In this document: positions 26,712 through 36,070 of the stretch, one piece after another | Position numbering within the stretch: position 1 is the stretch's first letter | How the letters are laid out: every line of letters begins with the position of its first letter | Assembly: GCA_022769625.1 (NCBI GenBank) | Contig: JALEJP010000046.1 | Location: 1 to 49,916 of the forward strand | Length of the DNA stretch: 49,916 nucleotides | Direction of reading: 5' to 3' | Source: Lachnospiraceae bacterium | GTDB lineage: Bacteria > Bacillota > Clostridia > Lachnospirales > Lachnospiraceae | Notes under the pieces: model-generated | Databases searched by the model: none | The model's input: the letters and a program-made list of their open reading frames with translations, nothing else | What the model was told of the DNA's origin: nothing | Made by a program: the position numbers and the translations under genes

Positions 26712-27460
26712 ATTTTCTGTAATTTAGCAGCTTTTGTGGCAGTAAGGTTTCCTCGGTAGGATATCCCTTCCGGGGATGTTTCGAAAAGTGTCGCATACAT
26801 GACGCATGCAGCAAGATAACTTCCGGCCCAGGTGGGATGAGAACGATCCCTGCGAATCAGCCGTATTTTCGAAAAAGTGCCCTGGCACTGGAAAAAGGCA
26901 GTTCCGACTGGAGCTACTTTTGCACCGGTCTCACTGGCTATTTCGGAAAACAGACGGTTGATTTTTAACTGGTAGTCTGCTCTGCCGGAGACGCGGTTGG
27001 AGAATTTTCGGTACTCCTTATGACCTTTGGCGGGAGCCCAGTTTTGATAAAGAATCATTTTGGCACCCGCAGCTTTAATGTAGGGTTCCAGGGCCTTCAC
27101 ACCTGCTTTCGTGCGTGCGGGTTTCAGAACAGGAAAATTATGCCGCTCCTGTAAAACGACATAATCCCATTTTTGCGTGGTCAGTAGCTGGCGGATATAC
27201 CTGCCCAGCGGATCACTGGTACGGGAAGCCTGTAAAAGTGAGTGTCTGCCCTGCACAGCCTGGCGCACATACACCAGTTTTCCGGCGCTTTGACATAAGT
27301 TCTGAAAAATATCACAGAAATCATTATAGTATGTGTAACTGTTACCAATAAATAAGATTCGGACACTCTGCTCCATTTTGGAGTCTGCTGCATTTGCCGG
27401 AAGAACCGGTGTACTGCAAAGCAGAAGGACAATGGAGAGAAGAACGGCAATTTTTTTCAT
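26687..27460 (-). CDS. Secreted SGNH/GDSL-type hydrolase
   Basis: A 257-residue exported protein with a cleavable signal peptide (about residues 1-24, ending ANA). Block I is ILFIGNSYTYYNDF, where S41 replaces the usual GDS serine context as in SGNH families of gut Firmicutes. The Asp-His pair lies in DRSHPTWAGSYLAA near residue 205. It probably removes acyl or acetyl groups from carbohydrates or lipids outside the cell; the substrate is unknown. AAGGAGG precedes the ATG. Its 3' end is embedded in a terminator hairpin shared with ftsH. Confidence 0.82.
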   Translation of the reverse strand: MKKIAVLLSIVLLLCSTPVLPANAADSKMEQSVRILFIGNSYTYYNDFCDIFQNLCQSAGKLVYVRQAVQGRHSLLQASRTSDPLGRYIRQLLTTQKWDYVVLQERHNFPVLKPARTKAGVKALEPYIKAAGAKMILYQNWAPAKGHKEYRKFSNRVSGRADYQLKINRLFSEIASETGAKVAPVGTAFFQCQGTFSKIRLIRRDRSHPTWAGSYLAACVMYATLFETSPEGISYRGNLTATKAAKLQKMAALATAS

Positions 27461-27543
27461 GGATCCTCCTTTTTGACTGTTATTTAAAGATTAAAAAGTG
27501 TTTGCTGTATCGTGTGGTTTAAAAGCCAGCCAGGTAAATGGGG

Positions 27544-28128
27544 CTATGTCAGTACACGCCATGCGCACCAGAGCAGCAGCAGTGCCATGACCGTGTTGAT
27601 GAAACGGTAATATTTATTATAATATTGCCGCAGCAGTCCTCCCAGCGCTGACCAGATGAGATTTCCGCCCCCGATTCCTGCAAGCAGAGGAAAAGCACCA
27701 AGCAGCAGAGCGGTAAAACCGGTATTGCCAGGCAGAATAAAGCCGCTATAGGCGGTCATCACCAGAATGATCACTTTGATATTCAGAAACTGCAGCATAA
27801 AACCGGTGAGAAAGGAAGGAATTTTTTCCTCGCCTTCACCAGCAGGACTGCGCCGGAAGGTCTGCCATGCCAGATAGACAAGATAGGCAGCACCCACATA
27901 TTTCATGTAGGGGCGTATGGCAGGAACAAGTGAGACGAGCGCAGTGCAGAAAATACTGCATATCATGCAGATACACAGAAAACCGGTCCAGATGCCAAAC
28001 AACATGCGCAGACATTTTTTGATTCCATATTTGCTGGTGGAAGCCAGAAGCAGAATATTGTTGGGGCCGGGAGAAAAGCCTGTGACGCAGGCATAGGTCA
28101 GCAGCTGGCCGCAGAGTGACATTGTCAT
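27544..28128 (-). CDS. LysE-family amino acid exporter
   Basis: A polytopic membrane protein of about 194 residues with six predicted helices. It shows the family motif TGFSPGPNNILLLASTSKYG near the start and TGFMLQFLNIKVI in the middle. Relatives export lysine, homoserine, threonine, cysteine or O-acetylserine; which one is not visible. ATG 28128 has AAGGA nine bases upstream; ATG 28134 is an alternative start with short spacing. It lies back-to-back with the ileS T-box leader. Confidence 0.87.
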   Translation of the reverse strand: MTMSLCGQLLTYACVTGFSPGPNNILLLASTSKYGIKKCLRMLFGIWTGFLCICMICSIFCTALVSLVPAIRPYMKYVGAAYLVYLAWQTFRRSPAGEGEEKIPSFLTGFMLQFLNIKVIILVMTAYSGFILPGNTGFTALLLGAFPLLAGIGGGNLIWSALGGLLRQYYNKYYRFINTVMALLLLWCAWRVLT

Positions 28129-28255
28129 GATCATACATCCTTATCTGAGTGAATTTTCGGAATCTTCTGACTCCGTTGTAGTTCATTATAACATTGCGCA
28201 GGCAGAAACACCAGAGGATCTGTGTCTGAATCAGTGCTTTTCGGCGTTTTTAGCC

Positions 28256-28285
28256 TTGACTTTTGCGGATTTCCTACTATATAAT
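28256..28285 (+). promoter_or_regulatory. SigmaA promoter of the ileS transcript
   Basis: TTGACT (28256-28261) and a perfect TATAAT (28280-28285) with an 18-base spacer. It precedes the T-box leader. Confidence 0.8.
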
Positions 28286-28291
28286 GGAAAA

Positions 28292-28544
28292 CAGCTGAAA
28301 ATGTAAATGACACAGAGGAAGACAAGTACATCTGACGTGAAAGTGACAGAGAGTCCCGTATGCTGGAAAGGGATACGAGTAGCACAGATGGAATATCACT
28401 TCGGAGTTGCAGACTGAAAGAAAAGTAGGTCGTGCCGGATTCCCCCGTTATCGGGAGCGCATATCGGTCTGGATGTACCAGTATGCTGTAACAGGTGGTT
28501 ATGAGAGCATTGGCTGTCATCCTTTTACAGGATGGCAGTTTTTT
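28292..28544 (+). promoter_or_regulatory. T-box riboswitch of ileS, isoleucine specifier
   Basis: The leader has AGAGAG in stem I (about 28348), the specifier region GAA-T-ATC-A with ATC at 28395-28397, an AACAGGTGGTTATGAG antiterminator element (about 28490) with TGGT to pair with the tRNA-Ile end, and a terminator CTGTCATCC/GGATGGCAG (28514-28538) with six Ts. Low charging of tRNA-Ile should allow read-through into ileS. The regulated gene confirms the isoleucine reading. The segment after GGTGG departs from the consensus ACCGCG in the same way as in the TRAP leader. Confidence 0.87.
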
Positions 28545-28644
28545 CTATTCTATATGGAAGATACTGGATTTCCGCCGGAATAGAAGTATTATTGTTGTTG
28601 GTCACGAAGGGAACAGCAACGTATTATTTACAGGAGGTTGTAAA

Positions 28645-31600
28645 ATGTACGAGAAGGTCTCGACAAATCTGAACTTTGTAGAACGCGAAAAGAAAACGCA
28701 GAAGTTCTGGGAAGAAAACCATATTTTTGAAAAAAGTATTGAGAATCGCAAAAAAGGTGAAACCTATACCTTTTATGACGGACCGCCGACTGCAAACGGC
28801 AAGCCGCATATCGGACATGTTCTGACGCGTGTTATTAAGGATATGATTCCGAGATATCAGACCATGAAGGGAAAGATGGTGCCACGTAAAGCAGGATGGG
28901 ACACACATGGTCTGCCGGTTGAGCTTGAGGTAGAGAAGCTGCTGGGGCTGGATGGGAAGGATCAGATCGAGGAATATGGTCTGGTTCCGTTCATTGATAA
29001 ATGTAAAGAGAGTGTATGGAAATACAAAGGTATGTGGGAGGAGTTCTCCGGAACCGTTGGTTTCTGGGCTGATATGGATAATCCATACGTCACCTATCAT
29101 GATGATTATATCGAGTCAGAGTGGTGGGCATTAAAAGAAATCTGGGATAAGGGTCTTCTGTATAAGGGATTTAAGATTGTTCCATACTGTCCGCGCTGCG
29201 GTACCCCTCTTTCCGCCCAGGAGGTGGCTCAGGGATATAAGGATGTAAAGGAACGTTCCGCAGTGGTACGTTTCAAGGTCAAAGATGAGGATGCCTATAT
29301 CCTTGCCTGGACGACCACACCATGGACGCTGCCGTCTAACCTGGCTCTCTGCGTAAATCCGGATGAGGAATATGTAAAGGTTCAGATGAAAGAGGATGGC
29401 CGTGTCTATTATATGGCGCATGCCCTGACAGACAAGGTTCTTGGTGAGGATGCCTATGAGGTGCTGGATACCTTTAAAGGAACGGATCTGGAATACAAAG
29501 AATATGAACCGCTGTACGACTGTGCGGCTGTTCATGCAAAGAAACAGAATAAAAAGGCATTTTATGTGGTATGTGATTCCTATGTAACATTGACAGATGG
29601 TACCGGTATCGTTCATATCGCACCTGCTTTTGGTGAGGATGACGCGAAGGTAGGACGGAAATACGGGCTTCCGTTTGTACAGCTGGTTGACGGAAAGGGC
29701 AATCTGACAGAGGATACACCGTTTGCCGGTATTTTTGTAAAGAAAGCGGATCCGCTGGTATTGAAGGATCTGGATGAGAGAGGCCTGCTGTTTGATGCAC
29801 CGAAATTTGAGCACAGCTACCCACATTGCTGGAGATGTGATACACCGCTGATTTATTATGCGAGAGAATCCTGGTTCATCAAGATGACAGCAGTGAAAGA
29901 TGACCTGATTCGTAACAATAATACCATTAACTGGATTCCGGAGAGCATCGGAAAAGGACGTTTCGGTGACTGGCTGGAGAATGTACAGGACTGGGGTATC
30001 AGCCGTAACCGTTACTGGGGTACTCCGCTGAATATCTGGGAGTGTGAGTGCGGACATCAGCATTCCATCGGAAGCCGCCAGGAGCTTTTTGAGATGAGCG
30101 GCGATGAGCGTGCCAAAACCGTTGAGCTGCATCGTCCGTATATTGATGAGATCGAGATCAAATGTCCAAAGTGCGGCAAAGCGATGCACCGTGTACCGGA
30201 GGTAATCGACTGCTGGTTCGATTCCGGAGCAATGCCGTTTGCACAGCATCACTATCCGTTTGAAAACAAAGAGCTGTTTGAACAGCAGTTCCCGGCACAG
30301 TTTATCTCTGAGGCGGTAGACCAGACGAGAGGATGGTTCTATTCTCTGCTGGCCGAGTCCACTCTGCTGTTTAACAAAGCACCGTACGAGAATGTTATCG
30401 TTCTTGGACATGTACAGGATGAAAACGGCCAGAAGATGAGTAAATCCAAGGGAAATGCCGTTGACCCGTTTGATGCACTTGCAACCTACGGAGCAGATGC
30501 GATCCGCTGGTATTTCTATATTAACAGTGCACCATGGCTGCCAAACCGTTTCCATGGAAAGGCAGTACAGGAAGGACAGCGTAAATTTATGGGTACGCTG
30601 TGGAATACTTATGCATTCTTTGTACTGTATGCGAATATTGATGAATTTGATGCGACAAAATATACATTAGATTATGATAAACTTTCCGTTATGGATAAAT
30701 GGCTGCTTTCCAAGATGAACACCATGATTCAGACGGTAGATGACAATCTGGCAAATTACCGGATCCCGGAGACGGCAAGAGCACTTCAGGACTTTGTGGA
30801 TGACATGAGTAACTGGTATGTGCGCCGCAGCCGTGAGCGTTTCTGGGCGAAAGGCATGGAGCAGGATAAGATCAATGCCTATATGACACTGTACACAGCT
30901 CTGGTCAATGTGGCAAAGGCAGCAGCACCGATGATTCCGTTTATGACAGAGGATATTTACCGAAATCTGGTATGCAGTATTGACAAGACGGCACCGGAAA
31001 GTGTTCATCTGTGTGACTTCCCTGTGGCTGATCTGTCTCATGTGGACAAAGAGCTGGAAGCAAACATGGATGAGGTTCTCAAAATTGTTGTTATGGGACG
31101 TGCCTGCAGAAATACAGCAAATATCAAGAACCGTCAGCCTATCGCAAACATGTTTGTAAAAGCACCGAAGGAGCTTCCGGAGTATTTCGCAGAGATCATC
31201 CGTGACGAGCTGAATACCAAGAAGGTGACATTTACGCAGGATGTAAGAGATTTTACTTCCTACAGCTTCAAACCGCAGCTGAAGACAGTGGGACCGAAGT
31301 ATGGCAAGCTTCTTGGAGGTATTCGTCAGGCTCTTCCGGCTCTGGACGGAAACAAAGCCATGGATGAATTGCAGACAAAAGGCTGTATCACGCTTGACAT
31401 CAGCGGTAATGAGGTTGTATTATATGAGGCGGATTTGCTGATCGAAACGGCACAGATTCCGGGATATGTATCGGAGCAGGACAATGAAGTGACGGTTGTT
31501 CTGGATACCAACCTGACTCCTGAGTTGGTTGAAGAGGGGTTTGTACGAGAACTGATCAGTAAGGTGCAGACCATGCGTAAAGAAGCAGGCTTTGAAGTGA

Positions 31601-31788
31601 CAGACAGGATTCACCTGTACGCGGCAGACAATGAAAAGATTCTTGAAATTCTGCAGAATCATAGAGATGAAATCAAAGCAGAAGTGCTGGCGGATGACAT
31701 TATTCTGGGAAATGTCGAAGGCTATGCAAAAGAATGGGGCATCAATGGTGAGAAGGTACGCATGGGCGTAGAAAAAACAGAAGAATAG
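28645..31788 (+). CDS. ileS: Isoleucyl-tRNA synthetase, type 2 (long, eukaryotic-like)
   Basis: A 1047-residue class I synthetase that charges tRNA-Ile and edits valine. The signature PHIGH (54-58) lies within PPTANGKPHIGHVLTR and KMSKS at 597-601. The CP1 editing domain and Cys pairs (for example CPRCGTP and CPKCGKA) are present. The sequence around HIGH and the length match type 2 IleS, the group that in other bacteria is naturally less sensitive to mupirocin. The ATG at 28645 follows AGGAGG; the frame is open upstream but overlaps the T-box. Glycogen phosphorylase starts 12 bases after it. Confidence 0.94.
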   Translation: MYEKVSTNLNFVEREKKTQKFWEENHIFEKSIENRKKGETYTFYDGPPTANGKPHIGHVLTRVIKDMIPRYQTMKGKMVPRKAGWDTHGLPVELEVEKLLGLDGKDQIEEYGLVPFIDKCKESVWKYKGMWEEFSGTVGFWADMDNPYVTYHDDYIESEWWALKEIWDKGLLYKGFKIVPYCPRCGTPLSAQEVAQGYKDVKERSAVVRFKVKDEDAYILAWTTTPWTLPSNLALCVNPDEEYVKVQMKEDGRVYYMAHALTDKVLGEDAYEVLDTFKGTDLEYKEYEPLYDCAAVHAKKQNKKAFYVVCDSYVTLTDGTGIVHIAPAFGEDDAKVGRKYGLPFVQLVDGKGNLTEDTPFAGIFVKKADPLVLKDLDERGLLFDAPKFEHSYPHCWRCDTPLIYYARESWFIKMTAVKDDLIRNNNTINWIPESIGKGRFGDWLENVQDWGISRNRYWGTPLNIWECECGHQHSIGSRQELFEMSGDERAKTVELHRPYIDEIEIKCPKCGKAMHRVPEVIDCWFDSGAMPFAQHHYPFENKELFEQQFPAQFISEAVDQTRGWFYSLLAESTLLFNKAPYENVIVLGHVQDENGQKMSKSKGNAVDPFDALATYGADAIRWYFYINSAPWLPNRFHGKAVQEGQRKFMGTLWNTYAFFVLYANIDEFDATKYTLDYDKLSVMDKWLLSKMNTMIQTVDDNLANYRIPETARALQDFVDDMSNWYVRRSRERFWAKGMEQDKINAYMTLYTALVNVAKAAAPMIPFMTEDIYRNLVCSIDKTAPESVHLCDFPVADLSHVDKELEANMDEVLKIVVMGRACRNTANIKNRQPIANMFVKAPKELPEYFAEIIRDELNTKKVTFTQDVRDFTSYSFKPQLKTVGPKYGKLLGGIRQALPALDGNKAMDELQTKGCITLDISGNEVVLYEADLLIETAQIPGYVSEQDNEVTVVLDTNLTPELVEEGFVRELISKVQTMRKEAGFEVTDRIHLYAADNEKILEILQNHRDEIKAEVLADDIILGNVEGYAKEWGINGEKVRMGVEKTEE

Positions 31789-31799
31789 GAGGAGCTGTT

Positions 31800-34259
31800 G
31801 TGAGTAAAAAATTCAGCAAGAAAGCATTTATTGAAAGTGTAAAGAGCAATCTTAAGACACTGTATCGCAGAACACTGGAGGATGCAACAAAACAGCAGGT
31901 ATTTCAGGCGGTATCCTACGCTGTGAAAGACACCATCATTGATAACTGGATGGCTACACAGAAGGTGTATGAGGAAGAGGATCCCAAGATGGTCTATTAC
32001 ATGTCCATGGAGTTCCTGATGGGCCGTGCACTGGGAAATAATCTGATCAATCTGACCGAGTACAACGAAGTAAAGGAAGCACTGGATGAGATCGGCTTTG
32101 ATCTCAACGTGATCGAGGACGAGGAACCGGATGCAGCACTGGGTAATGGTGGTCTTGGCCGTCTTGCCGCATGTTTCCTGGATTCCCTGGCAACACTGGG
32201 CTATGCAGCATATGGATGCGGTATCCGCTACCGTTACGGTATGTTCAAACAGAAAATTGAGAATGGCTATCAGGTAGAGGTACCGGATAACTGGCTGAAA
32301 GAGGGCAATCCATTTGAGCTGCGCCGTCCGGAATACGCAAAAGAAGTAAAATTCGGCGGATATATCCGTGTAGAATATGACCATGAGACAAAGCGTAATA
32401 AATTTATCCAGGAAGGTTATCAGTCTGTACGTGCCGTTCCGTTTGATATTCCGATCGTTGGCTACAACAACAATGTTGTAAATACACTTCGTGTCTGGGA
32501 TGCGGAAGCAATTAACGATTTCCAGCTGGATTCTTTCGACAAGGGCGATTATCAGAAGGCAGTTGAGCAGGAAAACCTTGCACGCAACATCGTTGAGGTT
32601 CTTTATCCGAACGATAACCACTATGCAGGAAAAGAGCTGCGTCTGAAACAGCAGTACTTCTTCATTTCTGCAAGTGTTCAGGCTGCTGTTGAAAAATATA
32701 AAAAGAAACATTCTGATATCCGTAAATTCTATGAGAAGGCTACTTTCCAGTTAAATGATACACATCCGACGGTAGCCGTTGCGGAGCTGATGCGTATCCT
32801 CCTGGACGAGGAAGGTCTGGAGTGGGATGAAGCATGGGAGGTTACCACAAAGACCTGTGCTTATACCAACCACACCATCATGGCAGAGGCTCTGGAGAAA
32901 TGGCCGATCGAGCTGTTTTCAAGACTGCTCCCGCGTATTTACCAGATCATCGAGGAGATCAACCGCAGATTTATCATTGAGATCCAGAAGAAATATCCGG
33001 GCAATCAGGAAAAGATCCGCAAGATGGCGATTATTTACGACGGACAGGTTAAGATGGCTCATCTGGCTATCTGCGCAGGCTACTCTGTAAACGGTGTAGC
33101 AGCGCTGCATACCGAGATCCTGAAAAACCAGGAGCTGAAAGACTTCTATCAGATGATGCCGGAGAAGTTCAATAACAAGACAAACGGTATTACACAGAGA
33201 CGTTTCCTGCTGCACGGCAATCCGCTGCTGGCAAACTGGGTAACAGACCATATCGGCAACGAGTGGATTACTGACCTTCCGCAGATTGCAAAGCTGAAAA
33301 TCTATGCAGACGATGAGAAAGCACAGCAGGAGTTCATGAACATCAAATACCAGAACAAGGTTCGTCTGGCAAAATATATCAAAGAGCACAATAATATCGA
33401 TGTAGATCCGCGCTCCATCTTTGATGTACAGGTTAAGAGACTTCACGAGTACAAGCGTCAGCTTCTGAACATCCTGCACGTAATGTACCTGTACAATAAG
33501 ATCAAAAAGCATCCGGAAATGCCGTTCTATCCGAGAACTTTTATTTTCGGTGCAAAGGCAGCTGCAGGCTATCGCCGTGCAAAACTGACCATTAAGCTGA
33601 TCAACTCCGTTGCAGATGTGATCAACAATGATAAGTCCATCAACGGCAAGCTGAAGGTTGTATTCATTGAGGATTACCGTGTATCCAATGCAGAATGGAT
33701 CTTTGCGGCAGCAGATGTTTCCGAGCAGATTTCTACTGCAAGTAAAGAGGCATCCGGTACCGGTAACATGAAGTTTATGCTGAATGGTGCTCCGACACTG
33801 GGAACCATGGACGGCGCAAACGTTGAGATCGTAGAAGAAGTAGGCGAAGAGAATGCCTTTATTTTCGGTCTGTCTGCTGACGAAGTTATCAACTATGAGA
33901 ACAATGGCGGTTATCATCCGATGGATTACTTTAACAATGACCAGGATATCCGTCACGTCCTGATGCAGCTGATCAACGGTGAGTATGCTCCGGATAATCC
34001 GGAGAGATTCCGTGATATTTACGATTCTCTGCTGAATACAAAGAGAAGCGACCGCGCAGATACCTACTTTATTCTGGCTGATTTCAAGTCTTATGCAGCA
34101 GCGCAGAAGAGAGTAGAGGAAGCATATCGTGACGAAAAGAGATGGGCAAAGATGGCGATTCTTAACGTTGCAAGCAGCGGCAAGTTCACATCTGACCGTA
34201 CCATCCAGCAGTATGTGGATGAAATCTGGCATCTGGATAAGGTGACAGTAGAAAACTAA
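31800..34259 (+). CDS. glgP: Glycogen/starch/maltodextrin phosphorylase
   Basis: An 819-residue GT35 phosphorylase that releases glucose-1-phosphate from alpha-1,4-glucans. The active site and pyridoxal phosphate region EASGTGNMKFMLNGAPTLG contains PLP lysine K658; the LGNGGLGRLAACF block is also present. It starts with GTG at 31800 after a GGAGGAG site, 12 bases after ileS, so it can be transcribed from the ileS T-box leader. That pairing is metabolically odd. A strong terminator follows. Confidence 0.93.
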   Translation: MSKKFSKKAFIESVKSNLKTLYRRTLEDATKQQVFQAVSYAVKDTIIDNWMATQKVYEEEDPKMVYYMSMEFLMGRALGNNLINLTEYNEVKEALDEIGFDLNVIEDEEPDAALGNGGLGRLAACFLDSLATLGYAAYGCGIRYRYGMFKQKIENGYQVEVPDNWLKEGNPFELRRPEYAKEVKFGGYIRVEYDHETKRNKFIQEGYQSVRAVPFDIPIVGYNNNVVNTLRVWDAEAINDFQLDSFDKGDYQKAVEQENLARNIVEVLYPNDNHYAGKELRLKQQYFFISASVQAAVEKYKKKHSDIRKFYEKATFQLNDTHPTVAVAELMRILLDEEGLEWDEAWEVTTKTCAYTNHTIMAEALEKWPIELFSRLLPRIYQIIEEINRRFIIEIQKKYPGNQEKIRKMAIIYDGQVKMAHLAICAGYSVNGVAALHTEILKNQELKDFYQMMPEKFNNKTNGITQRRFLLHGNPLLANWVTDHIGNEWITDLPQIAKLKIYADDEKAQQEFMNIKYQNKVRLAKYIKEHNNIDVDPRSIFDVQVKRLHEYKRQLLNILHVMYLYNKIKKHPEMPFYPRTFIFGAKAAAGYRRAKLTIKLINSVADVINNDKSINGKLKVVFIEDYRVSNAEWIFAAADVSEQISTASKEASGTGNMKFMLNGAPTLGTMDGANVEIVEEVGEENAFIFGLSADEVINYENNGGYHPMDYFNNDQDIRHVLMQLINGEYAPDNPERFRDIYDSLLNTKRSDRADTYFILADFKSYAAAQKRVEEAYRDEKRWAKMAILNVASSGKFTSDRTIQQYVDEIWHLDKVTVEN

Positions 34260-34337
34260 AAAGTATGGATAAGATAATCATGGAGAAACAGGGCTGCTTC
34301 GGAAAAGAGGCAGACAGTTTTACCGTGAAATGATTAA

Positions 34338-34374
34338 AAACGGGCGAGTGAAGCAGACACTCGCCCGTTTTTTT
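34338..34374 (+). terminator. Strong terminator after glycogen phosphorylase
   Basis: AAACGGGCGAGTG (34338-34350) pairs perfectly with CACTCGCCCGTTT (34358-34370), followed by a T-run. It ends the ileS-glgP transcript. Confidence 0.92.
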
Positions 34375-34425
34375 GGGGAGAAATCTTCAGAAGCAGGCAA
34401 TCTTTGTGAAAACTGTTGAAATTCT

Positions 34426-34453
34426 GCATAAAAACCCTTGAACAGGAAAAAAT
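34426..34453 (+). promoter_or_regulatory. Candidate SigF-type promoter of the SpoIIQ-like gene
   Basis: GCATA (34426-34430) and GGAAAAAAT (34445-34453) match the sigmaF consensus GYWTA and GGNRANAMT, but the spacer is 14 bases, one or two short. spoIIQ is a sigmaF gene in spore formers, so the match is suggestive only. A small AACTGCA/TGCAGTT hairpin follows at 34465-34485. Confidence 0.35.
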
Positions 34454-34515
34454 GTCAATAAGGTAACTGCACGCTGTTTGCAGTTGCAAAATTTGAAAAT
34501 ATGAGGTGAAGGGAT

Positions 34516-35388
34516 ATGCAGAATAAGGATGGAAAACGTTTTACACGGAAAAAGGGTGCTATGCTGCTCTTGAGCCTCTGTCTGGTTGGGGCAGCTGCAG
34601 TGAGTACGTACTATGCGATGGATTTGTCGGAGGATCGGGCAGAGGAAGAGTACATGGTGGATTTGAATGAAAATCCTCAGTCGGAGGAAACTCAGGCGGA
34701 AGCCGTGCTTGCACCGGAGGTAACGGCAGAATTGGCGGATGGGGCAACGGAGATGGATGTGGATCCGTCCACTCTGGTGATAAATGATGACAGCGTGACT
34801 GTTCAGACCGAGACAGAAGGAGAGACGGAAATGATGACGGAGAGCGGCCCATCGGCAGAGGATGGTCAAAGTGCCCAGGTTTCGGATGCTTCCGGAGAAG
34901 AGAATGAGGCAGATGAGGAAACGGCGGATGTGATATCCGGTGGTGTGGAAGCACAGATACAGCCAACGGTAAGTTTTGCGTCCACAGAAAGTCTTCAGTG
35001 GCCGGTAGCTGGTACACTTCTCATGGATTACAGTATGGATTCCACGGTTTATTTTGCCACGCTGGATCAGTACAAATACAATCCGGCACTGGTTTTTGGA
35101 GCGGAGGAAGGAGCTCAGGTGGTTGCCTCCGCAAAGGGAATCATTGATTCGATTGCTACAGACGAAGAAACCGGGACAACGATCCGCATGAATCTGGGGG
35201 ATAATTACACGTTGATCTATGGACAGTTAAAGGAAGTGACGGTATCTGAGGGTGATGTGGTAGAAGCAGGACAGCTTCTCGGCTATGTGAGCCAGCCCAC
35301 AAAATATTACTGTGAGGAAGGTCCCAATCTTTATTTTGCTATGGAGAAGGATGGTGTTGCCGAAGATCCATTTCTTTATCTGGAATAG
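34516..35388 (+). CDS. Membrane-anchored degenerate M23/LytM protein, SpoIIQ-like
   Basis: A 290-residue protein with a single N-terminal membrane helix (about residues 13-31), a long acidic Glu/Thr-rich linker, and a C-terminal LytM (peptidase M23) fold from about 160 (LQWPVAGTLLMDYSMD). The metal ligands are missing: the usual H-x3-D region reads NPALVFGAEEG and the final H-x-H strand reads NLYFAMEKDG, so it cannot bind zinc as active M23 enzymes do. The size and layout match SpoIIQ, which scaffolds the engulfment channel with SpoIIIAH in spore formers. No other sporulation gene is near, so orthology is inferred. Confidence 0.78.
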   Translation: MQNKDGKRFTRKKGAMLLLSLCLVGAAAVSTYYAMDLSEDRAEEEYMVDLNENPQSEETQAEAVLAPEVTAELADGATEMDVDPSTLVINDDSVTVQTETEGETEMMTESGPSAEDGQSAQVSDASGEENEADEETADVISGGVEAQIQPTVSFASTESLQWPVAGTLLMDYSMDSTVYFATLDQYKYNPALVFGAEEGAQVVASAKGIIDSIATDEETGTTIRMNLGDNYTLIYGQLKEVTVSEGDVVEAGQLLGYVSQPTKYYCEEGPNLYFAMEKDGVAEDPFLYLE

Positions 35389-35419
35389 GAAGCCGGGATT
35401 CACAAATTCGAAAGAATGG

Positions 35420-35437
35420 CGTATACTATAGTATACG
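35420..35437. promoter_or_regulatory. Perfect 18-bp palindrome, operator-like
   Basis: CGTATACTATAGTATACG is fully self-complementary and lies 32 bases after the SpoIIQ-like gene. It also contains TATACT on both strands, so it could be an operator overlying a -10 element. No cognate regulator gene is adjacent. Confidence 0.45.
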
Positions 35438-35598
35438 AAAAGCAGGGAAGCAGTTTTTCGCAGACAGAAATATATGCAGTCGAGTGAGCTTCTACAGTCT
35501 TTGCCTGATATGCATTTTGAATAAGGTACTTGTATTTCTCGATTGCTTGATACAATAGAAAGCACGTTCTGAGCGTTTTCTATTGCCATAAAAAACTG

Positions 35599-35618
35599 GC
35601 GGGAATGTGAATTCCCGC
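35599..35618. terminator. Hairpin before the GIY-YIG gene
   Basis: GCGGGAAT (35599-35606) pairs with ATTCCCGC (35611-35618) over a GTGA loop. On the minus strand it is followed by a T-run; on the plus strand only by TTTACA. A CAATAGAAA/TTTCTATTG imperfect hairpin lies just upstream (about 35553-35586). It may terminate transcription in either direction. Confidence 0.4.
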
Positions 35619-35643
35619 TTTACATAGAGGAAGACATATTAAT

Positions 35644-35970
35644 ATGGAAAGAAAAGAAAAAGCGCAGAGCTGCTATACCTACATAGTCAGATGTCAGGAT
35701 GATACACTGTACACCGGATGGACCACAGATCTTGCAAGACGGATTACTGCGCATAACAGTGGAAAAGGCGCGAAATATACGAAAAGCCGCAGTCCTGTTG
35801 AGCTGGTCTATTACGAGTCCTTTACCGATAAAAGGGAGGCTATGCGCCGAGAATATGCAATTAAGCAGCTTGCCCGAAAAGAGAAAGAAAACCTGATCAG
35901 ACAGCATAAGGAAAATCGGAATCTGTTGTCTGCCCCGGAGAAAAAGACTGCTTTGAAGCAGAAGAAATGA
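35644..35970 (+). CDS. GIY-YIG domain protein (UPF0213, YhbQ-like)
   Basis: A 108-residue small protein with a GIY-YIG nuclease fold. The YTYIV and YTG strands at residues 11-25, the conserved Arg in DLARRITAHN, and the family block GAKYTKSRSPVELVYYE are visible. Stand-alone members of this group are thought to act on DNA, but their cellular role is not settled. The C-terminus is a Lys-rich tail. A large terminator follows. Confidence 0.87.
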   Translation: MERKEKAQSCYTYIVRCQDDTLYTGWTTDLARRITAHNSGKGAKYTKSRSPVELVYYESFTDKREAMRREYAIKQLARKEKENLIRQHKENRNLLSAPEKKTALKQKK

Positions 35971-35979
35971 TATGATTTT

Positions 35980-36049
35980 GCCAAATCAGAAAAAGGTGCG
36001 CTGTCCGTCGTCTTTCAAACAGACGGACGAGCACCTTTTCTGTTTTGGC
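35980..36049. terminator. Large bidirectional terminator
   Basis: AGAAAAAGGTGC pairs with GCACCTTTTCT, and within it GTCCGTC with GACGGAC, with outer GCCAAA/TTTTGGC arms. It separates the GIY-YIG gene from the convergent hemolysin III gene and can serve both. Confidence 0.85.
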
Positions 36050-36070
36050 ATCGGCAAAAATGGACATCGG

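Noticed and set aside
29131-30555. 474-codon antisense frame under ileS
   Set aside because: A shadow of the conserved synthetase gene; no start signal or family motif.
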